From positions 1-64,000 of the forward strand of contig JADJCR010000009.1 in NCBI GenBank assembly GCA_016703125.1: DNA of 64,000 nt, written 5' to 3'. Of the stretch, positions 25,645 to 34,536 are shown in pieces; within the stretch, counting starts at the first letter, position 1, and each line of letters opens with the position of its first letter. The notes below the pieces were generated by a model, which was given only the letters and a program-made list of their open reading frames with translations, had not been told where the DNA came from and did not search any database. Both the position numbers and the translations under genes were made by a program. The DNA is from Micrococcales bacterium. GTDB taxonomy: Bacteria > Actinomycetota > Actinomycetes > S36-B12 > UBA10799.

Positions 25645-27268
25645 GTGCCCGACTCCCCGTGGTGGCAGTCCACCACCATCTACCAGGTCTACCCGCGCTC
25701 TTACATGGACTCGAACGGCGACGGGATCGGCGACCTGCCGGGCATCATCGGCAAACTCGACTACCTGCAGGACCTCGGGGTCGGGACCGTGTGGGTGTCC
25801 CCGTTCTTCGCCAGCCCGCAACTCGACGTGGGGTACGACGTCACCGACTACGAGGCGGTGGCCGAGGAGTACGGCACGCTGGAGGACGCGCAGCGGCTCA
25901 TCGACGAGTGCCACGCGCGCGGCATGCGGGTGATGTTCGACCTCGTGCTCAACCACACGTCCGACCAGCACCCGTGGTTCCAGCGCTCCCGCGCCTCGCG
26001 CACCAATCCGAAAGGCCGACTGGTACATCTGGGCCGACGGCCGCGGCAAACACGGACGGCGCCCGCCGAACAACTGGCGCTCGGCGATGGAGTTCACCTC
26101 CGCCTGGCAGTATTCGCCCATCCGCCGGCAGTGGTACTTGTGCTCGTTCCTGCCGTTCCAGCCCGACCTCAACTGGCGCCACCCCGAGGTCAAACAGGCC
26201 ATGTTCGACACCGTGCGCTTCTGGCTGGACAAGGGGGTGGATGGCTTCCGCCTGGACATCTTCGGGCAGATCATGAAGGACCCCGGACTGCGCAACAATC
26301 CGGTGCGTCCGCGCATGTACAACGGCTTCCCGCGGCTCACCGAGCGGGTCCACACGGAGAACACCGCCGACAACGTGCGACTGGCCAAGGAACTGCGGGC
26401 GGTGTGCGCGCAGTACCCGGGCGACCGGGTACTGCTCGGCGAGGTCTTCGGCCCGCCCGCGGTGCTGAAGTCCTTCCTCGGTGACGACGACGGCCTGCAA
26501 CTGGTGTTCCTCTTCGACTTCCTCACCTACCAATACGACGCCGCGTGGTTCCGCCGCACGATCGAGGAGTTCGAGCGGAACTTCGCCGAACCGCAGCAGC
26601 CGACGTACGTCCTGGAGAACCATGACCGGTCGCGCACCATCGACCGGGTCGGCGGGGATCCGGCGAAGGCACGCGTGCTGGCCGTCATCCTGCTCACGGT
26701 GCGTGGGGTGCCGACGATCTACATGGGCCAGGAGATCGGGATGAGCAACACCGCGCTGCGGTTCAAGGACGCCCTCGACCCGATCGCGTCCAGCGTGTTC
26801 CGGCGTGTCCCGCAGTTCGTGGTCGACCGGATGTCCGAGCGGCTGAACAGTGACGAGATGCGCACGCCCATGCAGTGGGACGCCAGTGCCAACGCCGGTT
26901 TCAGTCACGTCGGTGCGCAACCGTGGTTGCCGGTCAATCCGGACTACCCACGGGTCAATGTGGCGACTCAGCAGGCGCAGCCGGACTCGATGCTGCACCT
27001 GTACCGGCGACTGCTGCACCTGCGCCGGGAGAACGCGGCCCTGCGTGAGGGATCGCTGGCGATGCTGGAAGCCCTGCCGCCGGACGTGCTCGGATACCGG
27101 CGCAACGAGGTGCTGGTGCTGGCCAACCTCGGTCAACAGCCGGCCGCCGTGCGGTATGCCGGCGAGGTGCTCGCGCAGACCGGCCAGGTGGCGGTGGGAC
27201 CGGGGCGGACCACGCTGTTCCCGGACAGCGCGGTGGTGCTGCGCACGGTGGTCCCGCGGATGTCCTGA
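25645..27268 (+). CDS. GH13 alpha-glucosidase-type glycosidase (one frameshift)
   Basis: Repaired, this is a GH13 (alpha/beta)8-barrel enzyme of about 540 residues. It has the four conserved regions: DLVLNHTSDQHPWF, DGFRLDIFG (nucleophile Asp), LLGEVFG (acid Glu) and LENHDRSR. The frame breaks near 26013 in AAAGGCCGAC; removing one G gives ...TNPKADWYIWADGRGKHG and continues to 27268. Close relatives (QPDLNWRHP, MRTPMQWD) are alpha-glucosidases/oligo-1,6-glucosidases that act on maltose-type sugars in the cytosol. GTG 25645 follows CAGAAT by 6 nt. A second GH13 gene at 59.6 kb has a break at an almost equal place. Confidence 0.82.
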
Positions 27269-27284
27269 GCCGCGCCGGCGGACC

Positions 27285-27317
27285 GGGGAGGGGTTCCACC
27301 GTGCAGGATTGCTCCCG
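27285..27317. repeat. Degenerate solo copy of repeat family A
   Basis: GGGGAGGGGTTCCACC followed by GGATTGCTCCCG matches the GGGGAGGGGTTCTGCG...GGATCGCTCCCG core of family A. It sits in the gap between the GH13 and WS/DGAT genes. Confidence 0.4.
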
Positions 27318-27367
27318 CCCTGCCCGCGGTCCGGGTCGAAGCGCTGCGCAGAGCCCGCCCGCCGACC

Positions 27368-27373
27368 TAGGGT
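27368..27373 (+). promoter_or_regulatory. -10 box TAGGGT, leaderless start
   Basis: TAGGGT lies 6 nt before the GTG at 27380. Confidence 0.5.
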
Positions 27374-27379
27374 GGCGGT

Positions 27380-28753
27380 GTGGACCGACTGAGCATTCTC
27401 GATGACCTCTTCGTCGTCCTCGAACGCGACAACTTGCCCATGCACATCGGTTCGCTGCTGGTCTTCGACGGCCCGCCACCGGCGTACGAGGACCTGTTGG
27501 CCCACGTCGCCGCGCGCCTGGACCGACTGCCCCGCTACCGCCAGGTGATCCGGGAGGTGCCGCTCAACCTCGGCATCCCGACATGGCAGGACGACGTCCA
27601 CTTCAACCTCGAGTACCACGTGCGCCACACGGCCCTCCCGCACCCGGGTGATCGGGAACAACTGCGGGCGCTGGCCAGCCGACAGCTATCCCACCGCCTC
27701 GACATGCACCGGCCGCTGTGGGAGATGTGGCTGATCGAGGGCCTGCAGGAGGGGCAGTTCGCCATCCTCAACAAGATCCACCACGCGATGGTGGACGGCC
27801 TGTCCGGCTCCGACATCATGGAGACGCTGCTCGACCCGTCCCCGGAGGTGACCGCACCGTCGCTGTCGCAGTGGCAGCCGAGCGCGCCGCCGTCCACCGC
27901 CAGCGTGCTGGCCGGTGCGGTCGTCGACACCGCCCGTGTCGGGCTGGGGCGGCTGGGACACCTGGCGGCCGATCTGTCGTCGCCGCGCGATGCCATGAAC
28001 AAGGCCGCTGCCGCGGTGGTCGGCACCCTGCGCATCGGCGAGACCCTGGCACACACGGAGGACCACCTGCTCGGCCAGCCCGGCCCGCACCGGCGCTGGG
28101 CATGGGCCAACGGTGACCTGGGCGCGGTCAAGCAGATCAAGAACCGGCTCGGCGGCACCGTCAACGACGTGATTCTGACGGCCATCACCAACGGCTACCG
28201 GGAGTTCCTCCTCGGCCGCGAACCGGACCTGCCGGAAGCGGCTTTCGTGCGGACCATGGTCCCGGTATCGACCCGGCCCCAAGGCGCCCCGAAGGGTGGC
28301 AACGAGGTCGCGGTGATGTTCGCCGACATGCCGGTGGGGCTCGCTGATCCGATTGCCCGCTTCGGGGCCATCCGCGAGCAGATGCAGCACGCCAAGCGCA
28401 GCGGCACGGTCGAGGGGATCGACTCCCTGATCGAGAACGCCGTATTCCTGCCGCCGGCCCTCTACGCCGCGGGAGCACGGCTGGCAGCCCGGACCCCGCA
28501 GCCGGCAGTGTCGACGATCACGACGAATGTGCCTGGGCCGCAGCAGCAGCTCTTCATGCTGGGCAGGCCCATGCTGCAGATGCTTGGGTACGTGCCGCTG
28601 GGGATGAACCAGCTCGTCACAGTCGCGATCGTGTCCTACAACGGACAGATCTGTTGTGGCATCACCGCCGATTACGACCGCATGCCCGATGTGCAGGTGC
28701 TGGCCGGGGGTATTGAGAGCGGACTGGCGGAGCTGACCGACCTCGCGGGTTGA
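27380..28753 (+). CDS. Wax ester synthase/diacylglycerol acyltransferase (WS/DGAT)
   Basis: This 457-residue enzyme of the WES/DGAT family has the active-site motif HHAMVDG near residue 132 and NDVIL followed by the C-terminal DUF1298 part (MFADMPVGLADP, ITTNVPGPQQQLFMLG). It joins acyl-CoA to diacylglycerol or a fatty alcohol and makes storage triacylglycerol or wax at the membrane/droplet surface. Two patatin-type lipase genes lie 0.5-1.4 kb downstream on the same strand, consistent with a lipid-storage neighbourhood. Confidence 0.92.
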   Translation: MDRLSILDDLFVVLERDNLPMHIGSLLVFDGPPPAYEDLLAHVAARLDRLPRYRQVIREVPLNLGIPTWQDDVHFNLEYHVRHTALPHPGDREQLRALASRQLSHRLDMHRPLWEMWLIEGLQEGQFAILNKIHHAMVDGLSGSDIMETLLDPSPEVTAPSLSQWQPSAPPSTASVLAGAVVDTARVGLGRLGHLAADLSSPRDAMNKAAAAVVGTLRIGETLAHTEDHLLGQPGPHRRWAWANGDLGAVKQIKNRLGGTVNDVILTAITNGYREFLLGREPDLPEAAFVRTMVPVSTRPQGAPKGGNEVAVMFADMPVGLADPIARFGAIREQMQHAKRSGTVEGIDSLIENAVFLPPALYAAGARLAARTPQPAVSTITTNVPGPQQQLFMLGRPMLQMLGYVPLGMNQLVTVAIVSYNGQICCGITADYDRMPDVQVLAGGIESGLAELTDLAG

Positions 28754-28812
28754 CCCCTGGCCAGTGGCCGATGTGGGACGAACGGGGGATGCGCTCGCGC
28801 AAAGGCTGGGCC

Positions 28813-28818
28813 TACCTT
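28813..28818 (+). promoter_or_regulatory. -10 box TACCTT, leaderless start
   Basis: TACCTT lies 7 nt before the ATG at 28826. Confidence 0.45.
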
Positions 28819-28825
28819 CGCGGTT

Positions 28826-29164
28826 ATGAACAGATGCGGGCGGACATTGACCGGGACGATGATGAGTGCGGCCCTGGCCGCCGGTTTGCTGCTGGGGGGT
28901 GCCTCCGTCAGCACCGCGGCTACGGAGACTGCCGTGACTGTGGACCGGCCGAGCCCGAAAGAGCGCCCCGGTCCGGGTGAGCGCCCCGACCCCCGCTGTG
29001 ACCGTGCCGAGCAGGGACTGGCGCGTGCCAAGGCCGACGTGAAGACGGCGCGCCAGCGACTGAAGGCGGCCCCCAAGAAGAAGAAGCCGGCCAGGAGGGC
29101 AGCCGTGAAGTCCGCGAAGCAGACTCGTGCCTCGTGGAAGGCGCGCGTCAGCCAGTTCTGCTGA
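28826..29164 (+). CDS. Small secreted Lys/Arg-rich protein
   Basis: This 112-residue protein has a signal peptide (hydrophobic MMSAALAAGLLLGGASVS, cleavage near STAA). A Pro/Glu/Arg-rich linker (SPKERPGPGERPDP) follows, then a strongly basic helical C-terminal half (KTARQRLKAAPKKKKPARRA) with one Cys at each end (DPRCDRAEQ, VSQFC). It could bind polyanions such as teichoic acid or DNA. I do not recognise a family. Confidence 0.6.
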   Translation: MNRCGRTLTGTMMSAALAAGLLLGGASVSTAATETAVTVDRPSPKERPGPGERPDPRCDRAEQGLARAKADVKTARQRLKAAPKKKKPARRAAVKSAKQTRASWKARVSQFC

Positions 29165-29211
29165 CCCCCCGGGGGACCCACGCGCCCGGCTCAGTGCGGT
29201 ACACCTGAATC

Positions 29212-30186
29212 GTGGTGGAGATGGATGTCCCGGGGCCGCGGACGCCCGAGCAGCGCCGCGCGGGTGACCCCATCCCCTTGGCCCGGCTGCTACCCAAGCC
29301 GGTGCATTTCGTCATGGCCGGTGGGGGTGCGCACGGGGCAGTGCAGTGGGGGGCGCTGCAAGCCCTCAGCCAGACGGACCTCGTCCCCGACGCTGTCATC
29401 GGGACTTCGGCGGGTGCATTGACCGGCGCCATCCTCGCCGAGGACCTCGCCTCCGGCGTCCATCGCCTGGCCTACGTCTGGGGCCAGATCAACATGTCCT
29501 TCCTCACCGGTGAGAAGTGGTTGGCGCGCGGGATCGCCCAGGTGCGCTCGCCCAGCCTGGTGGCCAGCGCCACCCAGGAAGCGACACTGAAGTCGATCCT
29601 GCACACGGATCGCATCGAGGACCTCGAGGTGCCGTTCGGAGCGGTCGCCACGGATCTCGCCACCGGCATGCCGGAAGTCTTCGACACCGGCCTGCTGATC
29701 CCTGCCCTGCTGGCCTCCTCGGCCATCCCGGGGGTGCTGCCACCAGTGCAGATCGGGGATGGTCACTACGTCGACGGTCTCGCCTCGGCCAACTTGCCCG
29801 CCATCCCGTCTTTGCAGCGCGGCGCGGGCAGCATGGTGGTGCTGGACACCGGCGCCAGAACTGCCGGGGAGGCCGGGATCACGCCGGGCAGGGTTCTGGG
29901 GCGGGTCGCGGCGATCATGGCGGCCAGTCAGCGCCGCCGGCAGTTGCGCGAGGCCGCAGCCAACGTTCCGGTGTTTTTGCTGCTCACGCCGAACGACCTC
30001 CGTGGCTCTTTGGAGTTCGCCGGGACCATGGGGGCCGGTGTGTCGGGTTATGCCATGGCGCGCAGCTACTTGGCCGATGTCGTACTGCAGCAGCGCCGCC
30101 GCTTGCGCCCAGGGCTGTATGCCCGCGCCGACGACCACGGCCTCAGCGCGGACCTGCTGGAGTCGCTGCGCGAGGTGCGGCGATGA
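29212..30186 (+). CDS. Patatin-like phospholipase
   Basis: This 324-residue patatin-fold serine hydrolase has the oxyanion loop AGGGAHGAVQWG, the nucleophile elbow VIGTSAGALTG and the catalytic Asp in GDGHYVDG (a Ser-Asp dyad). It would hydrolyse acyl esters of phospholipids or storage lipids. It overlaps a second, shorter patatin-like gene by 4 bp (ATGA). The start is GTG 29212; the downstream ATG at 29221 is a possible alternative. Confidence 0.88.
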   Translation: MVEMDVPGPRTPEQRRAGDPIPLARLLPKPVHFVMAGGGAHGAVQWGALQALSQTDLVPDAVIGTSAGALTGAILAEDLASGVHRLAYVWGQINMSFLTGEKWLARGIAQVRSPSLVASATQEATLKSILHTDRIEDLEVPFGAVATDLATGMPEVFDTGLLIPALLASSAIPGVLPPVQIGDGHYVDGLASANLPAIPSLQRGAGSMVVLDTGARTAGEAGITPGRVLGRVAAIMAASQRRRQLREAAANVPVFLLLTPNDLRGSLEFAGTMGAGVSGYAMARSYLADVVLQQRRRLRPGLYARADDHGLSADLLESLREVRR

Positions 30187-31058
30187 AGGCGCCGGTCACC
30201 GTCGTGACCACCTTCGGCCTGGGACGGACCCCGGCCCAGGTGGGCATGCTGGAGGAACTCGCGCAACGCAGGGTGAGTCCGGACTTCGTCGTGGGCACTT
30301 CCCTGGGAGCGATCAATGCCGCCGCTCTTGCCGCCGGCCGCAGTCCCGATGAGATGCGCGACTTCTGGCTGTGGCTGCAGGAGGAGGTGTTCGCCAGCCC
30401 CATCCGGGCCATCGCCCGAGGAGTCACGGTGCGCCAGGCCCGGCGCCAGGAGGAACTCGTGCGCAACCGCATCGCCGAGATGCTGCCCCCGGACTTCGCC
30501 GACCTGCCGATCCCGCTGCGGGTGGTGGCCACGGAATTGACCACCGGCAACGAGGTGGTGCTGGACAGCGGTGACCTGCCCACAGCGGTGATGGCCTCAT
30601 GCGCGTTACCGGGCCTTTTCCCGCCGGTGGAGATCGGCGGGGGGCACTTCATCGACGGCGGGCTGGTGGCGGGTATGCCGCTGCGGGCGGTCCCGGACAG
30701 CGCCGGCACCATCGTCGTCCTGGACACCGGGCATTCGGCCACCTCGCCGGACACCGTGGCCGGATTCCGCTGGTGGGAGGTCGGTGCCCTGTCCTACGCC
30801 CACCAGATCCGCGGGCAGGCGGTCAATGTCCTGGTGAAGGCCGCGGCCAGGACCCCGGTCGTGGTGCTGTCCACGAGTGAGGGCCGGCTGCTGGACTTCA
30901 GCGACGCCCAGGCGGCCATCGACGCGGGGCGGCAGGCAGCGCAGGTGCAACTCGCCGGACTTCCGCGGCGCCTGAAGCGGGGGGTCTACAACCTGCCGGA
31001 GGGGCTCGACGCGTCAGATGCACTGCGCCGATTGGCGGTGCATCCGAGCAACGGCTGA
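30183..31058 (+). CDS. Patatin-like protein lacking the Gly-rich oxyanion loop
   Basis: This 291-residue second patatin-fold protein has the nucleophile elbow VVGTSLGAINAAAL and the Asp motif GGGHFIDGG. At the N-terminus, where the first patatin has AGGGAHG, it has TFGLGRTPAQVG. That makes the oxyanion hole non-canonical, so its activity may differ or depend on the partner. Its start is inside the stop codon of the first patatin gene. The two may form a heteromer. Confidence 0.82.
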   Translation: MKAPVTVVTTFGLGRTPAQVGMLEELAQRRVSPDFVVGTSLGAINAAALAAGRSPDEMRDFWLWLQEEVFASPIRAIARGVTVRQARRQEELVRNRIAEMLPPDFADLPIPLRVVATELTTGNEVVLDSGDLPTAVMASCALPGLFPPVEIGGGHFIDGGLVAGMPLRAVPDSAGTIVVLDTGHSATSPDTVAGFRWWEVGALSYAHQIRGQAVNVLVKAAARTPVVVLSTSEGRLLDFSDAQAAIDAGRQAAQVQLAGLPRRLKRGVYNLPEGLDASDALRRLAVHPSNG

Positions 31059-31079
31059 TCATCGGTGCTGCTGAGGTCC

Positions 31080-31085
31080 TAGGCT
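31080..31085 (+). promoter_or_regulatory. -10 box TAGGCT before the DUF2252 gene
   Basis: TAGGCT followed by a short leader containing GAAGGGG just before the GTG at 31106. Confidence 0.4.
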
Positions 31086-31105
31086 GTGCCGGGTAGAGAA
31101 GGGGC

Positions 31106-32518
31106 GTGGCTGTGGCGGCAACCGAATCGGCAGGCAGGCAGGAACGACGTAGGGCAGGGCGGGAAGTCCGCAAGCGCGTGCCGCGGGAGGGCCTCGGGCA
31201 CTGGCAGGCGCCGGCCGACCGCCGCGATCCGGTACAGATCCTCATCGACCAGGGGACGTCGCGCGTCCCCGACCTGGTGCCGATCCGTTACGCGCGGATG
31301 CTGTCATCGGAGTTCGCGTTCTACCGCGGGGCCGCCGCGGTCATGGCCAGCGACCTGTCGTACAGCCCGCACACCCACCTGACAGTGCAACTGGCCGGCG
31401 ATGCCCATCTGTCCAACTTCGGCGGCTACGCCTCACCGGACCGGGCCTTCGTGTTCGACGTCAACGACTTCGACGAGACGCTGCCGGGACCTTTCGAGTG
31501 GGACCTCAAGCGACTTGTCGCGAGCTTCGCCGTGGCGGGCCGCGCCAACGGTTTCGACGAGGCCACGCGAGCGCACATCATCAGTCGTGTCGTGCGGACC
31601 TACCGGGACAGCGTGCAGACCTTTTCCCACATGCCACGCCTCGAGGTGTGGTACTCGCGGCTGACCGCGCAGGACATCGAGAACCGCTGGGCGGGCAAGG
31701 TCGACAAGCAGTACCGCAAGTCCTTCGAGAAACTCGTCGCGAAGGCGGAGACGAAGACCAGCCAGAAGTCTCTGCAGAAACTGACGACCACGGCCCCGGA
31801 CGGCTCGATCACCTTCGACAGCAACCCGCCGTTCATGGAGCCGTTCGACGAGGTCGTGGGCAGCGCGGACAAGGAGCAGATCCGCCACGCGACGCAGGCG
31901 GCTCTGGTGGCCTACCGCCGCTCGCTGCTGTCCGACCGGCGGGTGCTGTTCTCCGGCTACCGGGTGGTGGACCTCGCCCGCAAGGTCGTCGGGGTGGGCA
32001 GTGTCGGGACCCGCTGCTGGGTCATGCTGCTGATGGCCGACCAGGACGACAGTGATGTCCTCATGCTGCAGCTGAAGCAGGCAGAGGCGTCGGTGCTGGA
32101 GCCCTACTTGGGCCGCAGTCGCGCCAGGCACCACGGGCAACGGGTCGTCGAGGGGCAGCGGGTCATGCAGGCCGCCACCGACATCCTGCTCGGGTGGACC
32201 CAACTCACGGTCAAGGACAACGAGGTCGACTTCTACGTCCGGCAGATGTGGGACTGGAAGGAGTCCGCCGACATCCAGAGCATGGATGCCACCGCCCTGG
32301 AGATCTACGGACACATGTGTGGCTGGACGCTGGCGCGCGCCCACAGTCGCTCCGGCGACCGCGTCGCGCTGGCCGGCTACCTCGGCTCCAGCGACACGAT
32401 GGACACCTCTCTGACGGGTTTCGCGGAGGCCTACGCCGACCAGAACGCCGCGGATCACAAGGCAATGCAGGAGGCCGCGTCGGCGGGTCGCATCAAGGTG
32501 GCGGCTTCGGGCTGGTAG
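31106..32518 (+). CDS. DUF2252 protein (kinase-like fold)
   Basis: This 470-residue protein matches DUF2252: RMLSSEFAFYRGAAAVMASDL near residue 65, then LAGDAHLSNFGGYASPDR and VFDVNDFDETLPGPFEWDLKRLVAS. The GDxHxxNFG and D-N-DFD motifs recall aminoglycoside-phosphotransferase-type kinases. The substrate is unknown. The start is GTG 31106 behind AGAAGGGGC. Confidence 0.88.
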   Translation: MAVAATESAGRQERRRAGREVRKRVPREGLGHWQAPADRRDPVQILIDQGTSRVPDLVPIRYARMLSSEFAFYRGAAAVMASDLSYSPHTHLTVQLAGDAHLSNFGGYASPDRAFVFDVNDFDETLPGPFEWDLKRLVASFAVAGRANGFDEATRAHIISRVVRTYRDSVQTFSHMPRLEVWYSRLTAQDIENRWAGKVDKQYRKSFEKLVAKAETKTSQKSLQKLTTTAPDGSITFDSNPPFMEPFDEVVGSADKEQIRHATQAALVAYRRSLLSDRRVLFSGYRVVDLARKVVGVGSVGTRCWVMLLMADQDDSDVLMLQLKQAEASVLEPYLGRSRARHHGQRVVEGQRVMQAATDILLGWTQLTVKDNEVDFYVRQMWDWKESADIQSMDATALEIYGHMCGWTLARAHSRSGDRVALAGYLGSSDTMDTSLTGFAEAYADQNAADHKAMQEAASAGRIKVAASGW

Positions 32519-32544
32519 GAAACAGGTGACCTGAAGGAGGCACC

Positions 32545-32595
32545 ATGTCCGGAACCGAACTGCCCGAGGATGTCGAGAGGCCGCCGGTGCCATGA
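32545..32595 (+). CDS. 16-residue leader ORF before HdeD
   Basis: MSGTELPEDVERPPVP is preceded by AAGGAGG, the best ribosome site nearby, and ends in the ATGA that starts the HdeD gene. It probably serves to couple HdeD translation. It could alternatively be a real N-terminal extension lost through a frameshift. Confidence 0.45.
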   Translation: MSGTELPEDVERPPVP

Positions 32596-33122
32596 GCCGC
32601 ATGTGGTGGCTGAGCCTGGTCACCGGCATCGCGTGGTTCGTCATCGCCATCGTCATCCTGCAGATGGACAGCGCATCGGTCGCGACGGTCGGGGTGATCG
32701 TCGGGGCCATGTTCCTGTTCACCGGGATCCAGCAGTTCGCCATCTCCACGGTCGTGGAGGGGTGGAAGTGGTTGTGGGTCGTCTTCGGTGTGCTGTTCGT
32801 GCTGGCCGGGCTGTGGGCGTTGTTCAACCCGGGCGCCACCACGGCCGCACTGGCTGACTCGCTGGGCTTCCTGTTCCTGCTGGTCGCGATCTTCTGGGTG
32901 ATCGAAGCGTTCGCGACCCGCGCGGAGAACGACCTGTGGTGGCTGGGCCTGGTCTCCGGGATCATCATGTTCGTGCTGGCCTTCTGGGTCGCCGGCCAGT
33001 TCCTCTTCGAGCGGGTCTACATCCTGCTGGTCTTCGCCGGGATCTGGGCGATGTTGCAAGGCGTCACCGACGTGATCCGGGCGTTCCAACTGAAGAGGCT
33101 GGGCCGGCTCGTCGCTTCGTAG
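32592..33122 (+). CDS. HdeD-family membrane protein (DUF308)
   Basis: This 176-residue protein has six membrane helices in three tandem pairs, with the HdeD/DUF308 pattern GxxxxxxGxxxLxxPxxT (FGVLFVLAGLWALFNPGATT). Escherichia coli HdeD is linked to acid stress; the role here is unknown. Its own ATG has no ribosome site and depends on the overlapping short ORF. Confidence 0.85.
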   Translation: MSRMWWLSLVTGIAWFVIAIVILQMDSASVATVGVIVGAMFLFTGIQQFAISTVVEGWKWLWVVFGVLFVLAGLWALFNPGATTAALADSLGFLFLLVAIFWVIEAFATRAENDLWWLGLVSGIIMFVLAFWVAGQFLFERVYILLVFAGIWAMLQGVTDVIRAFQLKRLGRLVAS

Positions 33123-33129
33123 CCGACCT

Positions 33130-33390
33130 TTTGTGACGTTGGTTCGGCCCGCGGCGGCGGTTTGTGACGAAGGTGGCCGGTGCCGGGCGTCGGACCGCGC
33201 ACCTTCGTCGCAGAGCGGGTGGGTGGCCCCGCACCTTCGTCACAATGGGGGTCTGCCGGGGGTCTTTGTGACGTTGGTGCGGCCCGCGGCGGCGGTTTGT
33301 GACGAAGGTGGCCGGTGCCGGGGCGTCGGACCGCGCACCTTCGTCGCAGAACGGGTGGGTGGCCCCGCACCTTCGTCACAACGGCGGTCC
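33130..33390. repeat. Repeat family B: two 135-bp units with eight GTGACGAAGGTG-type sites
   Basis: Two near-identical units, offset by 135-136 bp, fill the convergent gap between the HdeD and SRPBCC genes. Each carries four related 12-mers in the order forward, forward, reverse, reverse: 33133, 33164, 33200, 33232 and 33268, 33299, 33336, 33368. The consensus is GTGACGAAGGTG; the first site of each unit is GTGACGTTGGT. No ORF here looks real. Confidence 0.8.
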
Positions 33391-33998
33391 GAATGGGCGG
33401 GCGGGCGCCCTCAGCCCCGGTAGCGCCCAGGCGATCATGCCCTCGATGTTGAGCTTGAGGACCTCGCTGGCCGTGACGTCGGCACCCTGGTCATGGCCAT
33501 GTACTTCAGCGTTCCGACGTCACTCTTGAGCGGGGCGGAGGACAACGCGTAGCCGACGGAGTCCTCGGTGAGCAGCCAGGCCCCGAGGTTGTAGGCGGTG
33601 CGTGCCCCCCGCTTCTTGTCCAGCGCGGTCGTCGCCTCGTCGTCCTGGTCCCAGGCCACGATTCGATACCCGTCGCGCTCCCCGTGGTCCGACAGGTTGA
33701 TCTGCACCTGGATGCGCCCGATGAGCGGCAGGTTCATGTGCTGCACGTAGGTGACGTCAGTGGCCGAGCGCCGCTCGACCACGTCGATCGCCTCCACGTA
33801 CTTCACGTTATCGGGGTATCCCTCCACGTCGAGGATGTGCGCGACCATCGCCTCGACGTCGGTGTCCGGGCTCGGCAGCAGCCCGACGGCCTCCGACGTG
33901 GGGCGGTTCTCGAAGCGCCAGGAGGCATGACTGAACCGTTGCGGGTTCAGGTTCTCGAGATGTGGCATCACCCGGTCGAGGAACTCGTCAGCACTCAC
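33376..33998 (-). CDS. SRPBCC/DUF2505-like protein (frameshift near the end)
   Basis: The first 170 residues (33490-33998) look like a START/SRPBCC lipid-binding fold, with FSHASWRFENRPT, TDVEAMVAHILDVEGYPDN and VAWDQDDEATTALDKKRG. The intact ORF would end at 33435 with low-complexity SRPARSSSS. Dropping one base near 33490 restores ...YMAMTKGADVTASEVLKLNI followed by GMIAWALPGL and a stop at 33376-33378, inside the last site of repeat family B. Start GTG 33998 lies 7 nt after CACACT. The ligand is unknown. Confidence 0.65.
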
Positions 33999-34022
33999 GC
34001 GAGCCAGTGTGTCACGGCCCGG

Positions 34023-34474
34023 TCAGATCCCGGTCCCCTCCGCCGCGCCGCCGAGGAACCTGAGCGTGCCCTTGTCCATGAAGATGCCGGTGCCCTCGGT
34101 CGAGCCGCCGGCGAACCGAAGTATGCCGACGGCGTCGGTCAGTGGGACAGCAGTCCTGCGCCCCTCGGCATCGGCGCGGCGCAGGGTGGCGTCGAAGATG
34201 ACCGAGCCCCGACCGCTGGTGCGGAATCCGGCTGCTGTCCGGGTGCCCGGGATGACGATGGTGCCCTTTCCCCCACAGCGGGGGTGCCGTCGCGCAGGCG
34301 GCCGGTGAACCGGACCGTGCCACTGGCGCGGTCGCTCGTTATCCGCGTCAACTGCACGCGGGCCTGCACGGTGGCGGTCGCCTGCAGTTCCTTGGTGGGG
34401 GCCTGCGCCGAGGCCACCGGCGGAGTGAGCAGGGCAGCGGCCAGTAGCCCGACCGTCAGCGCGCGTAGCACCAT
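34023..34474 (-). CDS. Secreted protein of unknown function (one frameshift)
   Basis: The N-terminus (MVLRALTVGLLAAALLTPPV, cleavage at ASA) is a clear signal peptide. The mature part TATVQARVQLTRITSDRASG then GTVRFTGRLRDGTPAVGE is beta-rich. The frame breaks near 34270 in a run of five C. On the other side it reads VIFDATLRRADAEG, TDAVGILRFAGGS, TEGTGIFMDKGTLRFLGG to a stop at 34023-34025. The two imperfect internal repeats of GILRFAGGSTEGTG/GTLRFLGGAAEGTG are notable. The repaired length is about 150 residues. ATG 34474 follows TAGCCT by 7 nt. Confidence 0.55.
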
Positions 34475-34481
34475 GGCAGCC

Positions 34482-34487
34482 AGGCTA
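34482..34487 (-). promoter_or_regulatory. -10 box TAGCCT, leaderless start
   Basis: TAGCCT lies 7 nt before the ATG at 34474. Confidence 0.5.
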
Positions 34488-34536
34488 CCCGGTAACCGGC
34501 TTGAGCCGGCCCACCCTGAGAACGGACAATCGAAGG

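Noticed and set aside
33130..33390. CRISPR array
   Set aside because: The 12-bp sites change orientation, the spacers are themselves repeated between units, and no cas gene is present.
33133..33529. Open frames across repeat family B
   Set aside because: The frames simply translate the repeat units and have no start signals or homology-like features.
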